The position numbers and the translations under genes were made by a program. Positions 10,574 through 22,532 of a stretch of DNA of 64,000 nt are shown here, piece after piece (the first letter of the stretch is position 1; every line of letters begins with the position of its first letter). The notes beneath the pieces are model-generated. The model saw only the letters and a list, made by a program, of their open reading frames with translations, did not search any database and was not told the DNA's origin. The stretch covers positions 62,001 through 126,000 of the forward strand of contig JBCFYV010000249.1 in NCBI GenBank assembly GCA_039000515.1, read 5' to 3'. This DNA comes from Timema cristinae. Lineage: Eukaryota; Arthropoda; Insecta; Phasmatodea; Timematidae.

Positions 10574-12445
10574 TTATTGTAAATATTAGATAATTTTCCT
10601 TGGCATGAAATGTGACTCTATAACTCTATCGCGATCTCTAGAACTCTACACATATAAATTACCCTCGTTCTGTCTACCCAAGAGGTTTTATGTGGGTTTG
10701 TGGCTCTAGTTCGCAAAGCTACCACCGTAGCTCTATATACATCATTTGAATGCAGGTGGGAATAAAGTCAGCATCTAGCTTAAAGAGTTTTTTTTTCTAT
10801 TTTGAACCTGAAAAAAAATGTTACGGAACTCCGCACATACTTTCTGGTTACATTATTTAAATATGAAAATATTTACTAAAAATGTGTAATAAATGTGAAG
10901 CTAAATAATATATATTAGCAAACCCGAGCACATATTAGGACGCTCTAGTTATGTACGTAAAACGTTTTTAAAATCCCGGTTATAAATATTATAATTTTCT
11001 TATTTAAGAATTTAAGTCCTCATCTGTATATTTGGACCAATAAAAATGATAGATATTGGGTGTATTAAAATTTGTCTTACAGCTAAGACCTTCGATATTT
11101 TATTAGTGGTTTCACATCACGGGATTAACGCATCGTTATTAAATTCCTCATTTATACATTTTGGACATTAAATAGATAACTATTGACTATTGGTCTAAAT
11201 TAATAGAGATATATCATTGCTGTACAAATATTTCCCCTAAGAGGATAAAGGAAAATAACACCAACTTTTTCGAGAGACTTACTTATTTAGTTACTCTATG
11301 GCATTAGATAATTATTACGTTAAAATTTAGGTATTATCTATGTACACTTAAAGTTGATAAAATTGTATCAATATGTTTGGCAATATCTTTGGCAATATAT
11401 ATTTCAACCAAAAGTTTTATTTTTAATACTACTACAAATTTGTAATGATAAATTATTTAATATCTCAAATAGTTGTGAAGATATGGACATTTCCGCTCCT
11501 GTAACGTATCCTAAAAGTAATTTTCATGGGTAAATGAAAAGAACCCATTTTTATTAAAATATGAATCAACGCTTAGTGTGAAAAAAGAACCATTATAAAA
11601 AATATATTAATGTATCATAAAAAATATTATAATAGAGATAACTTCACTTCTTCCAGTCATATTCGTAACGGATCATCCAGCGCTGAAATAAGTTAGCTCA
11701 TTTGCACGCAAACGCTATGATCTCGGGACTACGGGGGGTGGGGGTCTTGGAATGTTACAACCTTCACATTAACATAACTGATCATTTTGCCCATCAGGCC
11801 AACAATCACAATGCTCTACATCTAGTTATGGATCTCAACAATAAAAATACAGATAAAAAAAATACAAACAAAATATCTTTAACAATGCAAATAAATAGTG
11901 CAAATTAGTGCCAATTTTTATAATTTTGATTAATTCTATTTTCTCATTTAAAGAAACTACATTAATGTTAGGGTAAGATATAAAAAAAAACCAGATACCA
12001 AGTTTTATCCCAATCGGTTAAATAGTTTAGTCTGTAGCCCGAGGTACAGACAGACAGACATACAGACAGACACACAGACAAACATACGACACACCGAAAT
12101 ATAATTTTTCTGCCTCGGTCACCATTTATCAATCTCTCTAGTTCGATTCTTTTGACGATCATAATACCTCCTTTACCCGTAAGGTAGAGAGAAAGTAAAA
12201 AGTTTGACTGCTTCGTAGTAGGAGTTTAAGATTATTCACGAGATCTGACACATTATATTAACTTCCTAGTATACAAATATAATTATTTTTCTCCCTAAAT
12301 TCTTCTTACTACAAGTCCCAGCTTTATTCATTTAAGTAGAAGGAATGCACACACATTTGCATGTAAATAGAGTGGAAAATTATTTAGGAAAATTAAACTC
12401 AATATACCCAGAGCAGGGTTTTAATCCTTCTCATCTTCGCCAAAA
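10574..12445. other. AT-rich sequence with a CAGA microsatellite, no gene seen
   Basis: No coding frame of note. At 11975-12095 a phrase like 'accaagttttatcccaatcgg' is followed by CAGA/CACA repeats (12045-12090). This resembles the 3' end of a decayed dispersed repeat. The rest is AT-rich and featureless to my eye. Confidence 0.45.
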
Positions 12446-13221
12446 TAGACCAGATTATCCCTCGTTACCTGATTTGGTGGCCGCTTGGTCTAATGCTCTA
12501 CCCTCGCAGTAGACCAGATTATCCCTCGTTACCTGATTTGGTGGCCGCTTGGTCTAATGCTCTACCCTCGCAGTAGACCAGATTATCCCTCGTTACCCGA
12601 TTTGGTGGCCGCTTGGTCTAATGCTCTACCCTCGCAGTAGACCAGATTATCCCTCGTTACCCGATTTGGTGGCCGCTTGGTCTAATGCTCTACCCTCGCA
12701 GTAGACCAGATTATCCCTCGTTACCCGATTTGGTGGCCGCTTGGTCTAATGCTCTACCCTCGCAGTAGACCAGATTATCCCTCGTTACCTGATTTGGTGG
12801 CCGCTTGGTCTAATGCTCTACCCTCGCAGTAGACCAGATTATCCCTCGTTACCCGATTTGGTGGCCGCTTGGTCTAATGCTCTACCCTCGCAGTAGACCA
12901 GATTATCCCTCGTTACCTGATTTGGTGGCCGCTTGGTCTAATGCTCTACCCTCGCAGTAGACCAGATTATCCCTCGTTACCCGATTTGGTGGCCGCTTGG
13001 TCTAATGCTCTACCCTCGCAGTAGACCAGATTATCCTCGTTACCCGATTTGGTGGCCGCTTGGTCTAATGCTCTACCCTCGCAGTAGACCAGATTATCCC
13101 TCGTTACCTGATTTGGTGGCCGCTTGGTCTAATGCTCTACCCTCGCAGTAGACCAGATTATCCCTCGTTACCTGATTTGGTGGCCGCTTGGTCTAATGCT
13201 CTACCCTCGCAGTAGACCAGA
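12446..13221 (+). repeat. 64-bp tandem array, 12 units
   Basis: Twelve near-identical 64-bp units, one of them one base short (near 13035), followed by a partial unit. The main variation is one T/C site (GTTACCTG or GTTACCCG). Each unit contains the inverted pair GGTCTA and TAGACC. It also has a 5-bp stem TCTAC/GTAGA closing a 7-base loop, like a tRNA anticodon arm, and TGGTGGCCGCTTGGTCTAATG, which has an A-box look. The unit may therefore come from a tRNA-derived SINE head. No coding role. Confidence 0.9.
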
Positions 13222-13479
13222 CTTCCGGAGAAGGGGAGGGAGACAGAGGCTCGGCTCAGTATACTGAGTTTGGTTTTTAGAAAGGGGTTTCATTTTCTCT
13301 TCCTCCACGTAAATGTGGGTACACTCCTTCTAAATAAAACCTTATAACTATTAGAATAATTATTAAATATGCATCTAACCCAAATGAGTAGTAAGATGCG
13401 GGGATAAAAATACTTTCACATTTTGTACAATTGACCAGTGATGAGGGTTGATAAATTTATAGAGAGTGTGCCCAGTGTT
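13222..13479. other. AT-rich sequence, no gene seen
   Basis: Short spacer between the 64-bp array and the SINE-like repeat. No signal recognised. Confidence 0.4.
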
Positions 13480-13620
13480 ACGTAGGGGAAGAGCGGAAAA
13501 AATGTTTAGGAAAAAACCACCCTCAGTACACCCTGTCTGCATGCATACCCCAATCTCACCGTCATCGGCAGTATAGTCTATAGCGAGAGTGTGTGATACC
13601 TTATACCATCTGACCACTAA
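13480..13620 (-). repeat. SINE-like repeat, second copy of the 1270-1420 family
   Basis: On the minus strand it starts with TGGTCAGATGGTATAAGG, similar to a tRNA A box, and is co-linear with 1270-1420. An 80-codon frame (13617-13375) runs through it but has no protein look. Confidence 0.4.
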
Positions 13621-14395
13621 AAAAGATCTTACTAAATATGCATAAACGTATAAATATTAATCAAAAGAATAAATAAATAATTAATAAACAAATAAATATA
13701 ATTGTAAAAGTTTCCCATACCATCTCGTTAAACTAAAGCTAAACATTTTGTATTTTATAAATTAATACGATCCATTTGACTGACTAACACTGTTAACAAG
13801 TGTAGTGTTACACATACAATGCTCTCTGTAATTTGAGTAACATTAAGAGTAGGCGAAATATACATTATCTGTTATGAAAATACTTTATATTTTGGGAAGG
13901 AATATTTCAATAAATATGACAATTAACGTGATTTTTAAAATCACGTATCTTTTTACCATTTTGCCAAAAAATATGATTTTCATCAATAACCTTTTAAAGT
14001 GTCGTTGCAGACCATTTTATTCCACCTTTTCACATCCAGGGCAACACTAACTAACACAAGCTTCTCCCGTCCAATACGGCCATTGGTAGACCTATTGTCA
14101 CATTAGTTTAACTTTCCTTTATAAAACCAATCAAAAAACACGCGATGATATCTGTGGTATGCTTAGAGCATGGAGAGAAGTGTTTACTTTAAATTCGCCG
14201 GTCAACAACCATACAAGAGTTCGAATTTATGAATATCCAGTATTTAGGGAGCTCAGCTCTTTCCGCTACCATTATTCATATAAATATTCTTATGAAAGTT
14301 TTATTTATTTCAGTTTACAGTTATTTGAATATAAATTATTGGTTTTTAGCTCTCAGGAAGGATTATCTTAGTGTTATAAAACGCAACTGACGTGC
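13621..14395. other. AT-rich sequence, no gene seen
   Basis: Contains A/T runs and a short frame at 14159-14371 without recognisable domain. Confidence 0.4.
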
Positions 14396-14560
14396 TCAGC
14401 TCTCAGGCTTAGTTTACTAACACGCTGGTTTCGTGTTAAGCTAGACCACCGAAGACGGAAAGATTAAGGTTCGAATCTCGGATGGATGAACTGGGGGTTG
14501 GCTTTCCCTAAAATGGTTTTCCAATTCCACGCTCCCTCCACATATATGTAGATTTTCAAG
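14396..14560 (+). repeat. tRNA-derived SINE head, candidate
   Basis: GGTTCGAATCTC near 14469-14480 is a strong B-box match. It follows by about 60 bases a phrase GGCTTAGTTTACTAACACGC that may be a worn A box. The downstream part has no clear tail. It is either a decayed SINE or a tRNA pseudogene. Confidence 0.4.
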
Positions 14561-14708
14561 GACAGAGTTTTTAATTTTATAAACAATTTATACAAATTAA
14601 AATAAGTTAACGGAGAAAAAAATGGAAATATGATATATCTCATGCTCCATATTAATAAATGTCCACACTCTTGTTTTTAAATAAGTTTGATTGAAAATAA
14701 TACTACGC

Positions 14709-15985
14709 AATTAACTGAGGGTTTGAAGTGTTATCACTCATCACATATGTTATTAACTGAGGGTTTGAAGTGTTATCACTCATCACATATGTTATTAAAT
14801 GAGGGTTTGAAGCGTCATCACTCATCACGTATGTTATTAAATGAGGGTTTGAAGAGTCATCAATCATTCCATATGTTATCAACTGAGGGTTTGAAGTGTC
14901 ATCACTCATCACATATGTTATTAAATGAGGGTTTGAAGTGTCATCACTCATCACGTATGTTATTAACTGAGGGTTTGAAGTGTCATCACTCATCACGTAT
15001 GTTATTAAATGAGGGTTTGAAGCGTCATCACTCATCACGTATGTTATTAAATGAGGTTTTGAAGCGTCATCAATCATCACATATGTTATTAAATGAGGGT
15101 TTTGAAGTGTCATCACTCATCACATATGTTATTAAATGAGGGTTTGAAGTGTCATCACTCATCACATATGTTATTAAATGAGGGTTTGAAGCGTCATCAC
15201 TCATCACATGTGTTATTAAATGAGGGTTTGAAGCGTCTTCAATCATCACATATGTTATTAAATGAGGGTTTGAAGTGTCATCACTCATCACATATGTTAT
15301 TAAATGAGGGTTTGAAGTGTCATCACTCATCACATATGTTATTAACTGAGGGTTTGAAGTGTCATCACTCATCACATATGTTATTAACTGAGGGTTTGAA
15401 GTGTCATCACTCATCACATATGTTATTAATGAGGTTTGAAGTGTCATCACTCATTACATATGTTATTAACTGAGGGTTTGAAGTGTCATCACTCATCACA
15501 TATGTTATTAACTGAGGGTTTGAAGTGTCATCACTCATCACATATGTTATTAAATGAGGGTTTGAAGCGTTATCACTCATCACGTATGTTATTAAATGAG
15601 GGTTTGAAGCGTCATCAATCATTCCATATGTTATTATTATTATTATTTATTATTATTTATTAGCACCGCGTCTTACTACCCGTTCGGGTTATACGCACTT
15701 ACGCTAATGTGTAATGGTAGGGTGATTGTGAGATGAAATGAAGGACCTACAGTTTAACGTGGAATCCGAACCACGGTGGAGGCCTGGCATTCCCCACATT
15801 CACAAGATGTCTTGTCAGAGGTGAAGGAAGGGTTTGGTAATCAGATAAATCTTTGCCGGGACCGAGGATTGAACCCCGGCCGCCAGCATAGAAGTCTGAC
15901 ACCTTACCCCTAGACCACCAGGTCACCGCCATATGTTATTAAATGAGGGTTTGAAGTGTCATCACTCATCACATATGTTATTAAA
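14709..15985 (+). repeat. 42-bp tandem array, about 22 units, split by a SINE
   Basis: Twenty-two units of 42 bp run from 14709 to 15636, and about one more lies at 15929-15985 beyond an inserted SINE. The register is exact except for +1 near 15094 and -2 near 15428. Since 42 is 14 codons, the array is open on both strands, giving repeats such as MLLNEGLKCHHSSH (plus) and MSDDTSNPHLITYV (minus). Units vary at a few sites (ACATATG/ACGTATG, AACTGAGG/AAATGAGG). No promoter, start context or splice site supports a protein. I read it as satellite DNA. Confidence 0.9.
15637..15928 (-). mobile_element. tRNA-derived SINE inserted in the 42-bp array
   Basis: A 292-bp insertion flanked by the 13-base duplication CCATATGTTATTA (15624-15636 and 15929-15941). 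On the minus strand it has a tRNA-like head with A box TGGTCTAGGGGTAAGG (about 15902-15917) and B box GGTTCAATCC (15866-15875), then a tRNA-unrelated body, and ends in AAT/TAA repeats (15637-15662). The TAA-type tail matches the tails of the I-like LINEs in this window, so that LINE family may supply its enzyme. The body sequence is not shared with the LINE 3' end. Confidence 0.85.
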
Positions 15986-16387
15986 TAAGATGAATCCATT
16001 TAAAAGTTCAGAGATAGTATAAAATCCACAATGCACTATTTCAGGGTAAAACAAATAATAACTCTCAATTTCTTTAAAAAAATACAATAATATTTTTGAA
16101 AAGGTCAGAAGTTATTTGTTATAGGAGCAAATAATGAGGTTTCAGGTTAAAACAAATATTTTATTTCAATTCACTGGAATGAATGCACTTTGCCCCGGAC
16201 TGACTTTCTCGCTCTTTTACAAAAAATGGAAGATCTATATAACGAAATAATGTACAATATTGCAGAAACGTAATAATTAAAAAGCACCCATTATAACACA
16301 GACATTCCCCAGACCGAGGTTTAAAACTATTATTTTAATAGTATGAGAGTTACTCAATGATACATAATTTCGTATTTGGAATAGTTT
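15986..16387. other. AT-rich sequence, no gene seen
   Basis: No coding signal; featureless AT-rich DNA between the satellite and a SINE fragment. Confidence 0.4.
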
Positions 16388-16453
16388 CGAGTGCGTATGA
16401 ACGGAACGGTTAGTAAGACGCGGTGATAATAATAATAAATATAATAATAAATA
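16388..16453 (+). repeat. 3' end of a second SINE copy
   Basis: The phrase GTTAGTAAGACGCGGTG followed by AATAATAATAAAT matches the 3' end of the SINE at 15637-15928, in the opposite orientation. Only the last 65 bases remain, as expected of a 5'-truncated or decayed copy. Confidence 0.6.
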
Positions 16454-16689
16454 GTTGCGTATATATTATCTACAATGTTTATATCCGCCTATTTAAACAA
16501 CCCTCTAAGTAATTTTATCGGGGAAATTAGTTTCTCATTTTATTTGTAATATTAAAATGGGTTTGGATACAAATTTTAATCAAAACCTTTAAGGTGATTT
16601 AGAAAAACAAACAAATATATTTTAAAGTACCTTTAACTTTAGGGTTGGATGGATGGCTAACATCTTAACTACCCTAGATATAAGGTTTC

Positions 16690-17800
16690 AACAATCGGCT
16701 CTAGGACAAGAGAGACAGAATCTAAAATACCATTTTTTGTATTGAAGGAATATAAAACGAGAGGATACATCGTAATGTCAAGATATTCCATTGCAATATT
16801 ATTTCTTTATGTTTATGGGAATAAGCAGTTTCTGAAATATTCGTGACTCTGAAGATAGAAAATAATGACCGTGCCTCCCCTCTGTGAGATAGGGGTGAAA
16901 CGTGCTCAAATACAACTAGGCCTACTAATAATGTTCAAATCTAGTAGCAAATACACATACTACTTTACGTTAATTAGAACTTTAGTTATTATAGATCAAT
17001 GCATAGCTGTTGTTCCCCAATAATACATTCTGTTCTAAATGTATTATATTAAACAATAAATACAAATAAAACTTGAAGGACCTTGAAGAACCCATCCTTC
17101 GGTTTAAATCATATTGTCTTCTTTCTGGCTTTAAATTGTCCAGAGCTTTTAAAAAAAGAACGGGTCAAGTGAGTAGAGCATTTTATTTAGATTTTGTGTT
17201 AAAGGGGCTAATTTGATATCTAAAATTTTTAGGATTATTAAAAGAAGAAGGGAGAGAGCTTATATTGTAAAAGGTTTGGAGAATGTTCTACTGGCTGGTG
17301 AAGGGACACACAACATGAAGTTTTAATTAGAGATGAATAATATGAAAATATTATGGTACTCACAACATAGTTTCATTTAAATTATTTAACATACGTATTA
17401 AAAATAAATATTTTAACTAGATAAAATAAAATTCAACAATATTATGCATCTAGGAAACCACTATTATAATATATTGAAATACATAATGTTTCCTAGCAAC
17501 AAATACTAATCATTACTTGATTTAAAAAAGGAAGAGTTTGCTTAATGAAACTAAGATTTATAAGAAATATAAACTCCAATATTAGACGCGATCCTGTAAT
17601 ATAATATTATCCATGACATTATGGGAACCTCACATACGAGGTTAAATGGATAAAAATATCCTAAGGGATTTAATCACCCAAGTTAATCTGCCATCTAATC
17701 AAGGTATTCTATGATAAAAACATGTATTTTCTGTAGGAATCTCACGTATGTGTATCTATTTATTATATTGATACTTTATAATGAAGTTGAGTAAGTTACT
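16690..17800 (+). repeat. 1.1-kb dispersed repeat, copy 2
   Basis: Co-linear with 4378-5530 in the same orientation and continuing past the point where LINE A cuts copy 1. No reading frame is kept between the copies. See copy 1 for shared landmarks. Confidence 0.6.
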
Positions 17801-18379
17801 CTGAAGCAGTACTTTCCTGGAAGTCTCAATTGTCAATACTTGGTCATCATTACAAAAACAAATATTACAACTTTTAGAATGTTTGTTTCTAATGAATAGT
17901 GATAGATTTATGTGTGAACTACCGGCCATTATTAGAACGAATTTAATGACCAACCAAACAATGATACTACTTTATTTTAAGTTACTCGGTAGAGCTTTAT
18001 ATTGTCAAATCAACGTACTCGAGATTTAATCCCTGTCAGTTTATGTGATATTTATTAAGAACGAGATGGATTTTAAAATAAGCTATGATGATGTGTGATG
18101 CAGGATGGATAATGTGTGTGAAAGACAATCCCCTGGAAGAGTTGGCAGTTCAGGCGCTTCATATCAAGAGAAAATAAAATAGCAGGAATTTACAAAATGA
18201 TCCAGATATTATTATGAAGTTCGAGGACTTTTGGAATCCGGTCTTAATATAAATTTTAAGTTAATGAACCCTCACATATTAGAAAAAATCACAATTCTAA
18301 ATTACGAACATTATAACAACCAATCAAATAAAATCAAGAAAAAGAAAAAGACCACCTCAGAAATTCCCAGTAACAATAA
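17801..18379. other. AT-rich sequence upstream of the Ty3-like relic
   Basis: No LTR end or primer-binding site recognised here, so the 5' part of the following element seems to be lost or too decayed to see. Confidence 0.4.
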
Positions 18380-19960
18380 TATATTTGGAGAAGCGACTAG
18401 GAGATATCCAGGGGCATTTTGAAGGGCAATTGGCAGCCAGCCACCAGGGAGCGCAATAAAGAGGACTTGCAATTTTGTTTGGGGACACTAGCGACCACAC
18501 TACGGGATGAACTGGCAACGGAATTAGGTCGTACTAGAGATAACTTGGAGGGGAGGATCGCTTCCTCTGAGAGACAAGTTTCTCTCAGTCTGGCTGAAAT
18601 TCGACAACAGACTGAAGGGACTGTGAAGGAAGTGAGGCAAAACCTGGAGTCGAACCAGAGGGCCATCGACTAAAGACTGGACCGACAAACTACACTGTTG
18701 GAGGATGGACTCAATAACATGAACGTAAAGGTTAATACACAGAGACAGACGCAGACCGCCACGACTACAGCCGTTAACTCAGCAATTTCCCGTCTGGATG
18801 GGAAACAGGAGGACCTGGTTCAAGCCAAGGTCCAACTTGAGTTGAAGTTGGGGGAGACCACCCAGGTCCTGTGACATTAAAAGACAAGTCCAGGCAATCA
18901 CAACGGGATCAGGGACGGGACATTACCCCAGTCCCGATTCTCTGGTGACACCCCTGATCACTCTACTGGGAGAGAGGTCAATAGAGACTAGACTGCCTAA
19001 GTTCAGTCGCCGTGGCGACCAAAATCCGGTGACACATTTGCGCGCACTGGAGGAACTTTTCGAGAGTCGCCGCTTCTCAAACAAAGAGATGCTGAGATTA
19101 GGGGGGAGTTCCCTAGTGGGCAACGCTGTACCATGGCGATCAGTAAGTAAGGAGAGTATCATCGAGTGGAGAGAGTTCAAGAGTAAATTCCTCGGCATGT
19201 TTTGGTCTGCGGAGACCCTAGGGCAACTTAGGGCTAAGTTGCACGCTTCCCGGTATAGGATCAGGAAGGAAGCTTAGAGGGCTATTTGGCGGGTATCTAC
19301 GCCAAGAGCTGTAGTTTTTATTCACCGATTACGGTTATGGATATCGTACATATGGTGATTCAGAAATTGCCGCACAGGTTACTGGAGATGCTGGTCAGCG
19401 TAACCTATGACTCCCTTGAAGAGTTTAGAACGCGGCTACAACCCCTTGACGCACTGGAGGAGGATCGGAGGCGTGACCAACCGGTATCCGCAGGGTCAAA
19501 CCCCCTGGGAACTTTAGGGGAGGAGGTAGACAGGACGAGCATCACCGCAGTTACCAAGGTGGTCCCCACCAGGTAGACCAGTGGCGTAAGGATAGACCCC
19601 GGGTTGACCGTGGAGGTAGGGATTGGGGTAACAACCCCAAAGACCGTTTGAATTCCGACAACAAGGAGGTCGCTTAATCCCAGAGGCGAGGGATTGGAGG
19701 CCCCCTCGACATAATGACACCAGAGACAGAAACCACCCTTACACCATAAGACAAGAGTACTATCTAGGTGGGAGCCCCAAATTAGGTCAGGGCCATTACT
19801 CCCGCCCTGCGTCCCATACGCGACAGGATGAGAGCGCCCAGAACCAACAAGGAGTATGCCAGGGGAACCGGACAGATCGGGCACCTCACCCGTGGACGTC
19901 AATGCCATTGTCCAAGAGGGAAATGGCCAACTTGCCCATTAGGTTCCCCAAGTTGTGCGC
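18380..19960 (+). pseudogene. Ty3-like gag, frameshifted
   Basis: Gag packages the element RNA. The first part (18380-18870) is a Gln/Glu/Leu-rich coiled-coil segment, including the frame 18419-18673. The capsid-like part includes TRLPKFSRRGDQNPVTHL (frame 18945-19277), a phrase typical of insect Ty3 gag, then 19286-19576. Stops at about 18673 and 19277 and frame changes break it. A zinc knuckle is not evident before the protease; the stretch 19580-20000 is Arg/Gly/Pro-rich in several frames. Confidence 0.65.
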
Positions 19961-20000
19961 AGGTGTTACCGGTGGGGGACTCTGAGGATATTTCTGGAGA

Positions 20001-21400
20001 GTGTATACATACCTTTGGGGTGAGTTTATGGGAATACCTTTTGAAAGAGGAGGACTAGGATGTACAGCGAGATTGTCACCTTTGCCCAGAATTGAGTCTA
20101 GAGGTGGAGGGGTTAGTTTAAAGTGTTTACTTGATTCGGGAGCGGGAGTAAGTTGTATCGCGGAGGAAACGGTAGAGATGTTAATGGCTAAGGGAAGAAG
20201 TTTCCCATCATTTCCCGTCCCTCTAGTTAGGATCTTGGGGGCTACAAGTAGGAGGAGTCCACCCATTAGGAGACAGGTGTGTCTATCTATATTGCTGCAA
20301 AGGAAGGAGACGAAGGTGAATTGTCTAGTAGCCAAGGACTTGGTAAAGCCAGTGATCTTGGTATAGATTATTTATCAGCGCGGAAGATCGTTATGGACTT
20401 TGAGAAGCGGCGTGTGTATGTGAGTCAGCCCCAGGACCAAGAGGATGAAGGTTTGTTGTTAGAAGAGTGTGAATGGTCAGTGAACGTAGATGAAGTGACA
20501 GTAAGGGTGTTGGCTTATGAGTATGATCCTTCCTCTAGAATTCAGAACCCTTTTACCGCACTTAGTCAAGAGGGAAGGGTAAAGCTTGAACCTTACACAG
20601 AAGAAGATTTCAGAAGCTTAGTATGTGACCTCAACCACCTGAGTACGGGACAACAGAACAGTCTACTTCGGCTACTATGGCGCTGCCGAAATGTGTTTTC
20701 GGAGCAAGCTGGGGTTAATACTTTGTACCAGGCAGACATTCCACTGACTAAAAGTGATGGTTATTTTCATGTAAGCTACCCGTTGCCGAAAGCCTATGAA
20801 TCTGAATTGGACTTGCAGATCAAGAATATGCTAGATTATGGCATTATAAACAGGTGTTCCAGTCCATTTGTAGATCCTCTAGTGTGCGTCATCAAGCGGG
20901 ACAAGACAGTACGATTATGTCTGGACGCCCAAAGACTGAATACGCTGATCCGGAAAGACTACGAGTCCCCAACGAACATCGCAGACATGCTGTTAGAGGT
21001 CCAAGATGTAAAGTTTATGACATCGGTGGACCTGACGCAAGGCTACTATCAGCTTCAACTTAAGCCGAAGGTGCGTCATTACACCACCTTCTTCTATAAA
21101 TCACGCCAGTACCAGTTTGAAGTGCTACCTTTTGGTTTAGCTAATGCAGTAGCAGAATTTACCCGGTGTATGGACCTTGTATTAGGGGAGACATGCAGGA
21201 GTTTTGCCCGAGCGTATGTTGATGACATACTCATCACATCGCGTACTTTCGAAGAACACCTAAAACATTTAGAGTGCACATTCCAGCGCCTCGCTAGTTG
21301 TGGTATGATTCTGAAGTTAAGCAAGTCCTTGTTTTGTAGGAAAGAGGTCCTATTCCTAGGTCATATTTTAACTTGTGAGGGTGCAAGCTGGTTATCTTTC
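20001..21400 (+). pseudogene. Ty3-like protease and reverse transcriptase, truncated
   Basis: The protease has the active-site motif LLDSGAGVSC (frame 20001-20366). The frame 20279-21562 then holds the reverse transcriptase, with VDLTQGYYQL (first catalytic Asp), LPFGLANAVAEF and YVDDILI (catalytic Asp pair), and ends with FLGHILTCEG. After about 21385 the likeness to pol stops and the frame runs on into unrelated sequence to 21562. The two frames overlap by 88 bases, so there is a shift between them. A functional protein would also need RNase H and integrase. Confidence 0.8.
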
Positions 21401-21572
21401 CGGACAGCACCCTGGACGAGCCGTGGAGATTCGCAGTGCCTGGCAGGTGGATGTAGAGAGGGGAAGGATATCATTTCAGAGCACAGTCTGGAGAAAAAAG
21501 TCCCTTCCCAACTTCAAATCCCCCAGAGGACACCCCGAAGATTTTTTGTTTGTTTATTATAGTCTCGATGCT

Positions 21573-21600
21573 TTTATATATATATATATATATATATGTT
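21573..21600. repeat. TA microsatellite
   Basis: A run of about twelve TA units, just after the Ty3-like fragment. Confidence 0.9.
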
Positions 21601-21659
21601 TTTTTTTAGGTTACCCTAAACCCCAGATAATCTAAAGTTCATGTTGTTTCCATTGGAGG

Positions 21660-22532
21660 AATTATTTATACAGAACAGTCTTTGAACTTGCGAGATCGTT
21701 TCAGATTAGAGGCTATTGATTGTTTTTTGATCGTTTTTTTTAGCACTATTCAGTTTTTTAAGAAGCTGTTAGATCGAGGACTATTTGGCCGTGGTACAAT
21801 ATTGCAAACTAGAAAATATTTTCCTAAAACCATTCTGAAAGCAGATTGAGAACTTCAGATGGGCCAATCTGATTATGCTTTTTCTGACGAAATTTCTATT
21901 GCGAGATGGAAGGATATAGGAGCTAAATAAGTGGTTAACATTAGCAACATACATGATTCTGATGATCATACCACAGTACAGAGCAGAAACAAGAAAGGTG
22001 AGGTGAGAAAGAAACAGTTTCTTGTCCTCGTTGTGTAAGTGATTACAACAAATATGTGGGGGGAGTGGATATATTTCACCAAATTCTCGAGACATACTCA
22101 ATTTCATGGAAATCCAGAAGATTGTGGATGAAGATATTCTACTACCTAATTAATGTTTGTATTGTAAATTCGTATATATTACATCAAGAGACCACTAAAC
22201 TAAAAAATAACAAAGAAAAGCCTATATCTCATCTCGCATTACAAAGCACATTAGCAAATGAACTTATTGGAAGTTTCAGGAGTAGAAAGACCCAAGGTCC
22301 AGTTGGAAGGAATGCAAGTGTAAGCAAATCTAAATTCAAAAAACATGCTGTGTAGCCCCAGAATACTTTGAAACTTGTAGACGTTGGATTGCATTTGCCT
22401 GTGAAAGGTACTATGCGTCGATGTGCTTACTGCAGCACGAAAGCTAAACCGAAAAGAAGCTATACGTTATGCAAAGCCTGCAATTTAGCACTCTGCAGGG
22501 ACTGTTTTACCCCTTTCCATTCCAAAAACTGA
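21660..22532 (+). pseudogene. piggyBac-type transposase, C-terminal two thirds, broken
   Basis: The element's cut-and-paste enzyme. Visible landmarks are LLDRGLFGRGT near 21770, the conserved YNKYVGGVD phrase at about 22043, and the following YSISWKSRRLWMKIFYYL block in frame 22056-22355. A Cys-rich end at about 22410-22530 (CAYC, CKAC, LCRDCF) corresponds to the zinc-binding tail of the family. Stops at about 21850 and 21930 and frame changes near 22030 and 22360 inactivate it. The N-terminal part is missing, and no terminal inverted repeats or TTAA borders were found. Confidence 0.75.

Larger units (their letters stand above)
18380..21560 (+). mobile_element. Ty3/gypsy-type LTR element, internal fragment
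   Basis: Gag, protease and reverse transcriptase parts follow in the Ty3 order on the plus strand. Neither LTR is recognised and the element stops soon after the reverse transcriptase, without RNase H or integrase. Gag is split by frame changes while the pol part is one long open frame. It is a different family from the LTR elements at 47-52 kb. Confidence 0.8.

Noticed and set aside
12446..13221. CRISPR-like look of the 64-bp array
   Set aside because: There are no unique spacers; the whole unit repeats head to tail, and the surroundings are eukaryotic.
14396..14560. Functional tRNA gene
   Set aside because: Only the B box is good; acceptor and D arms do not pair, so a SINE or tRNA remnant is more likely.
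14703..15473. Long reading frames on both strands of the 42-bp array
   Set aside because: They exist because the repeat unit is 14 codons long and lacks stops; no start context, splice site or domain supports a protein.
15747..15932. 61-codon minus-strand frame in the SINE
   Set aside because: It overlaps the Pol III A and B boxes of a tRNA-derived SINE and has no domain.
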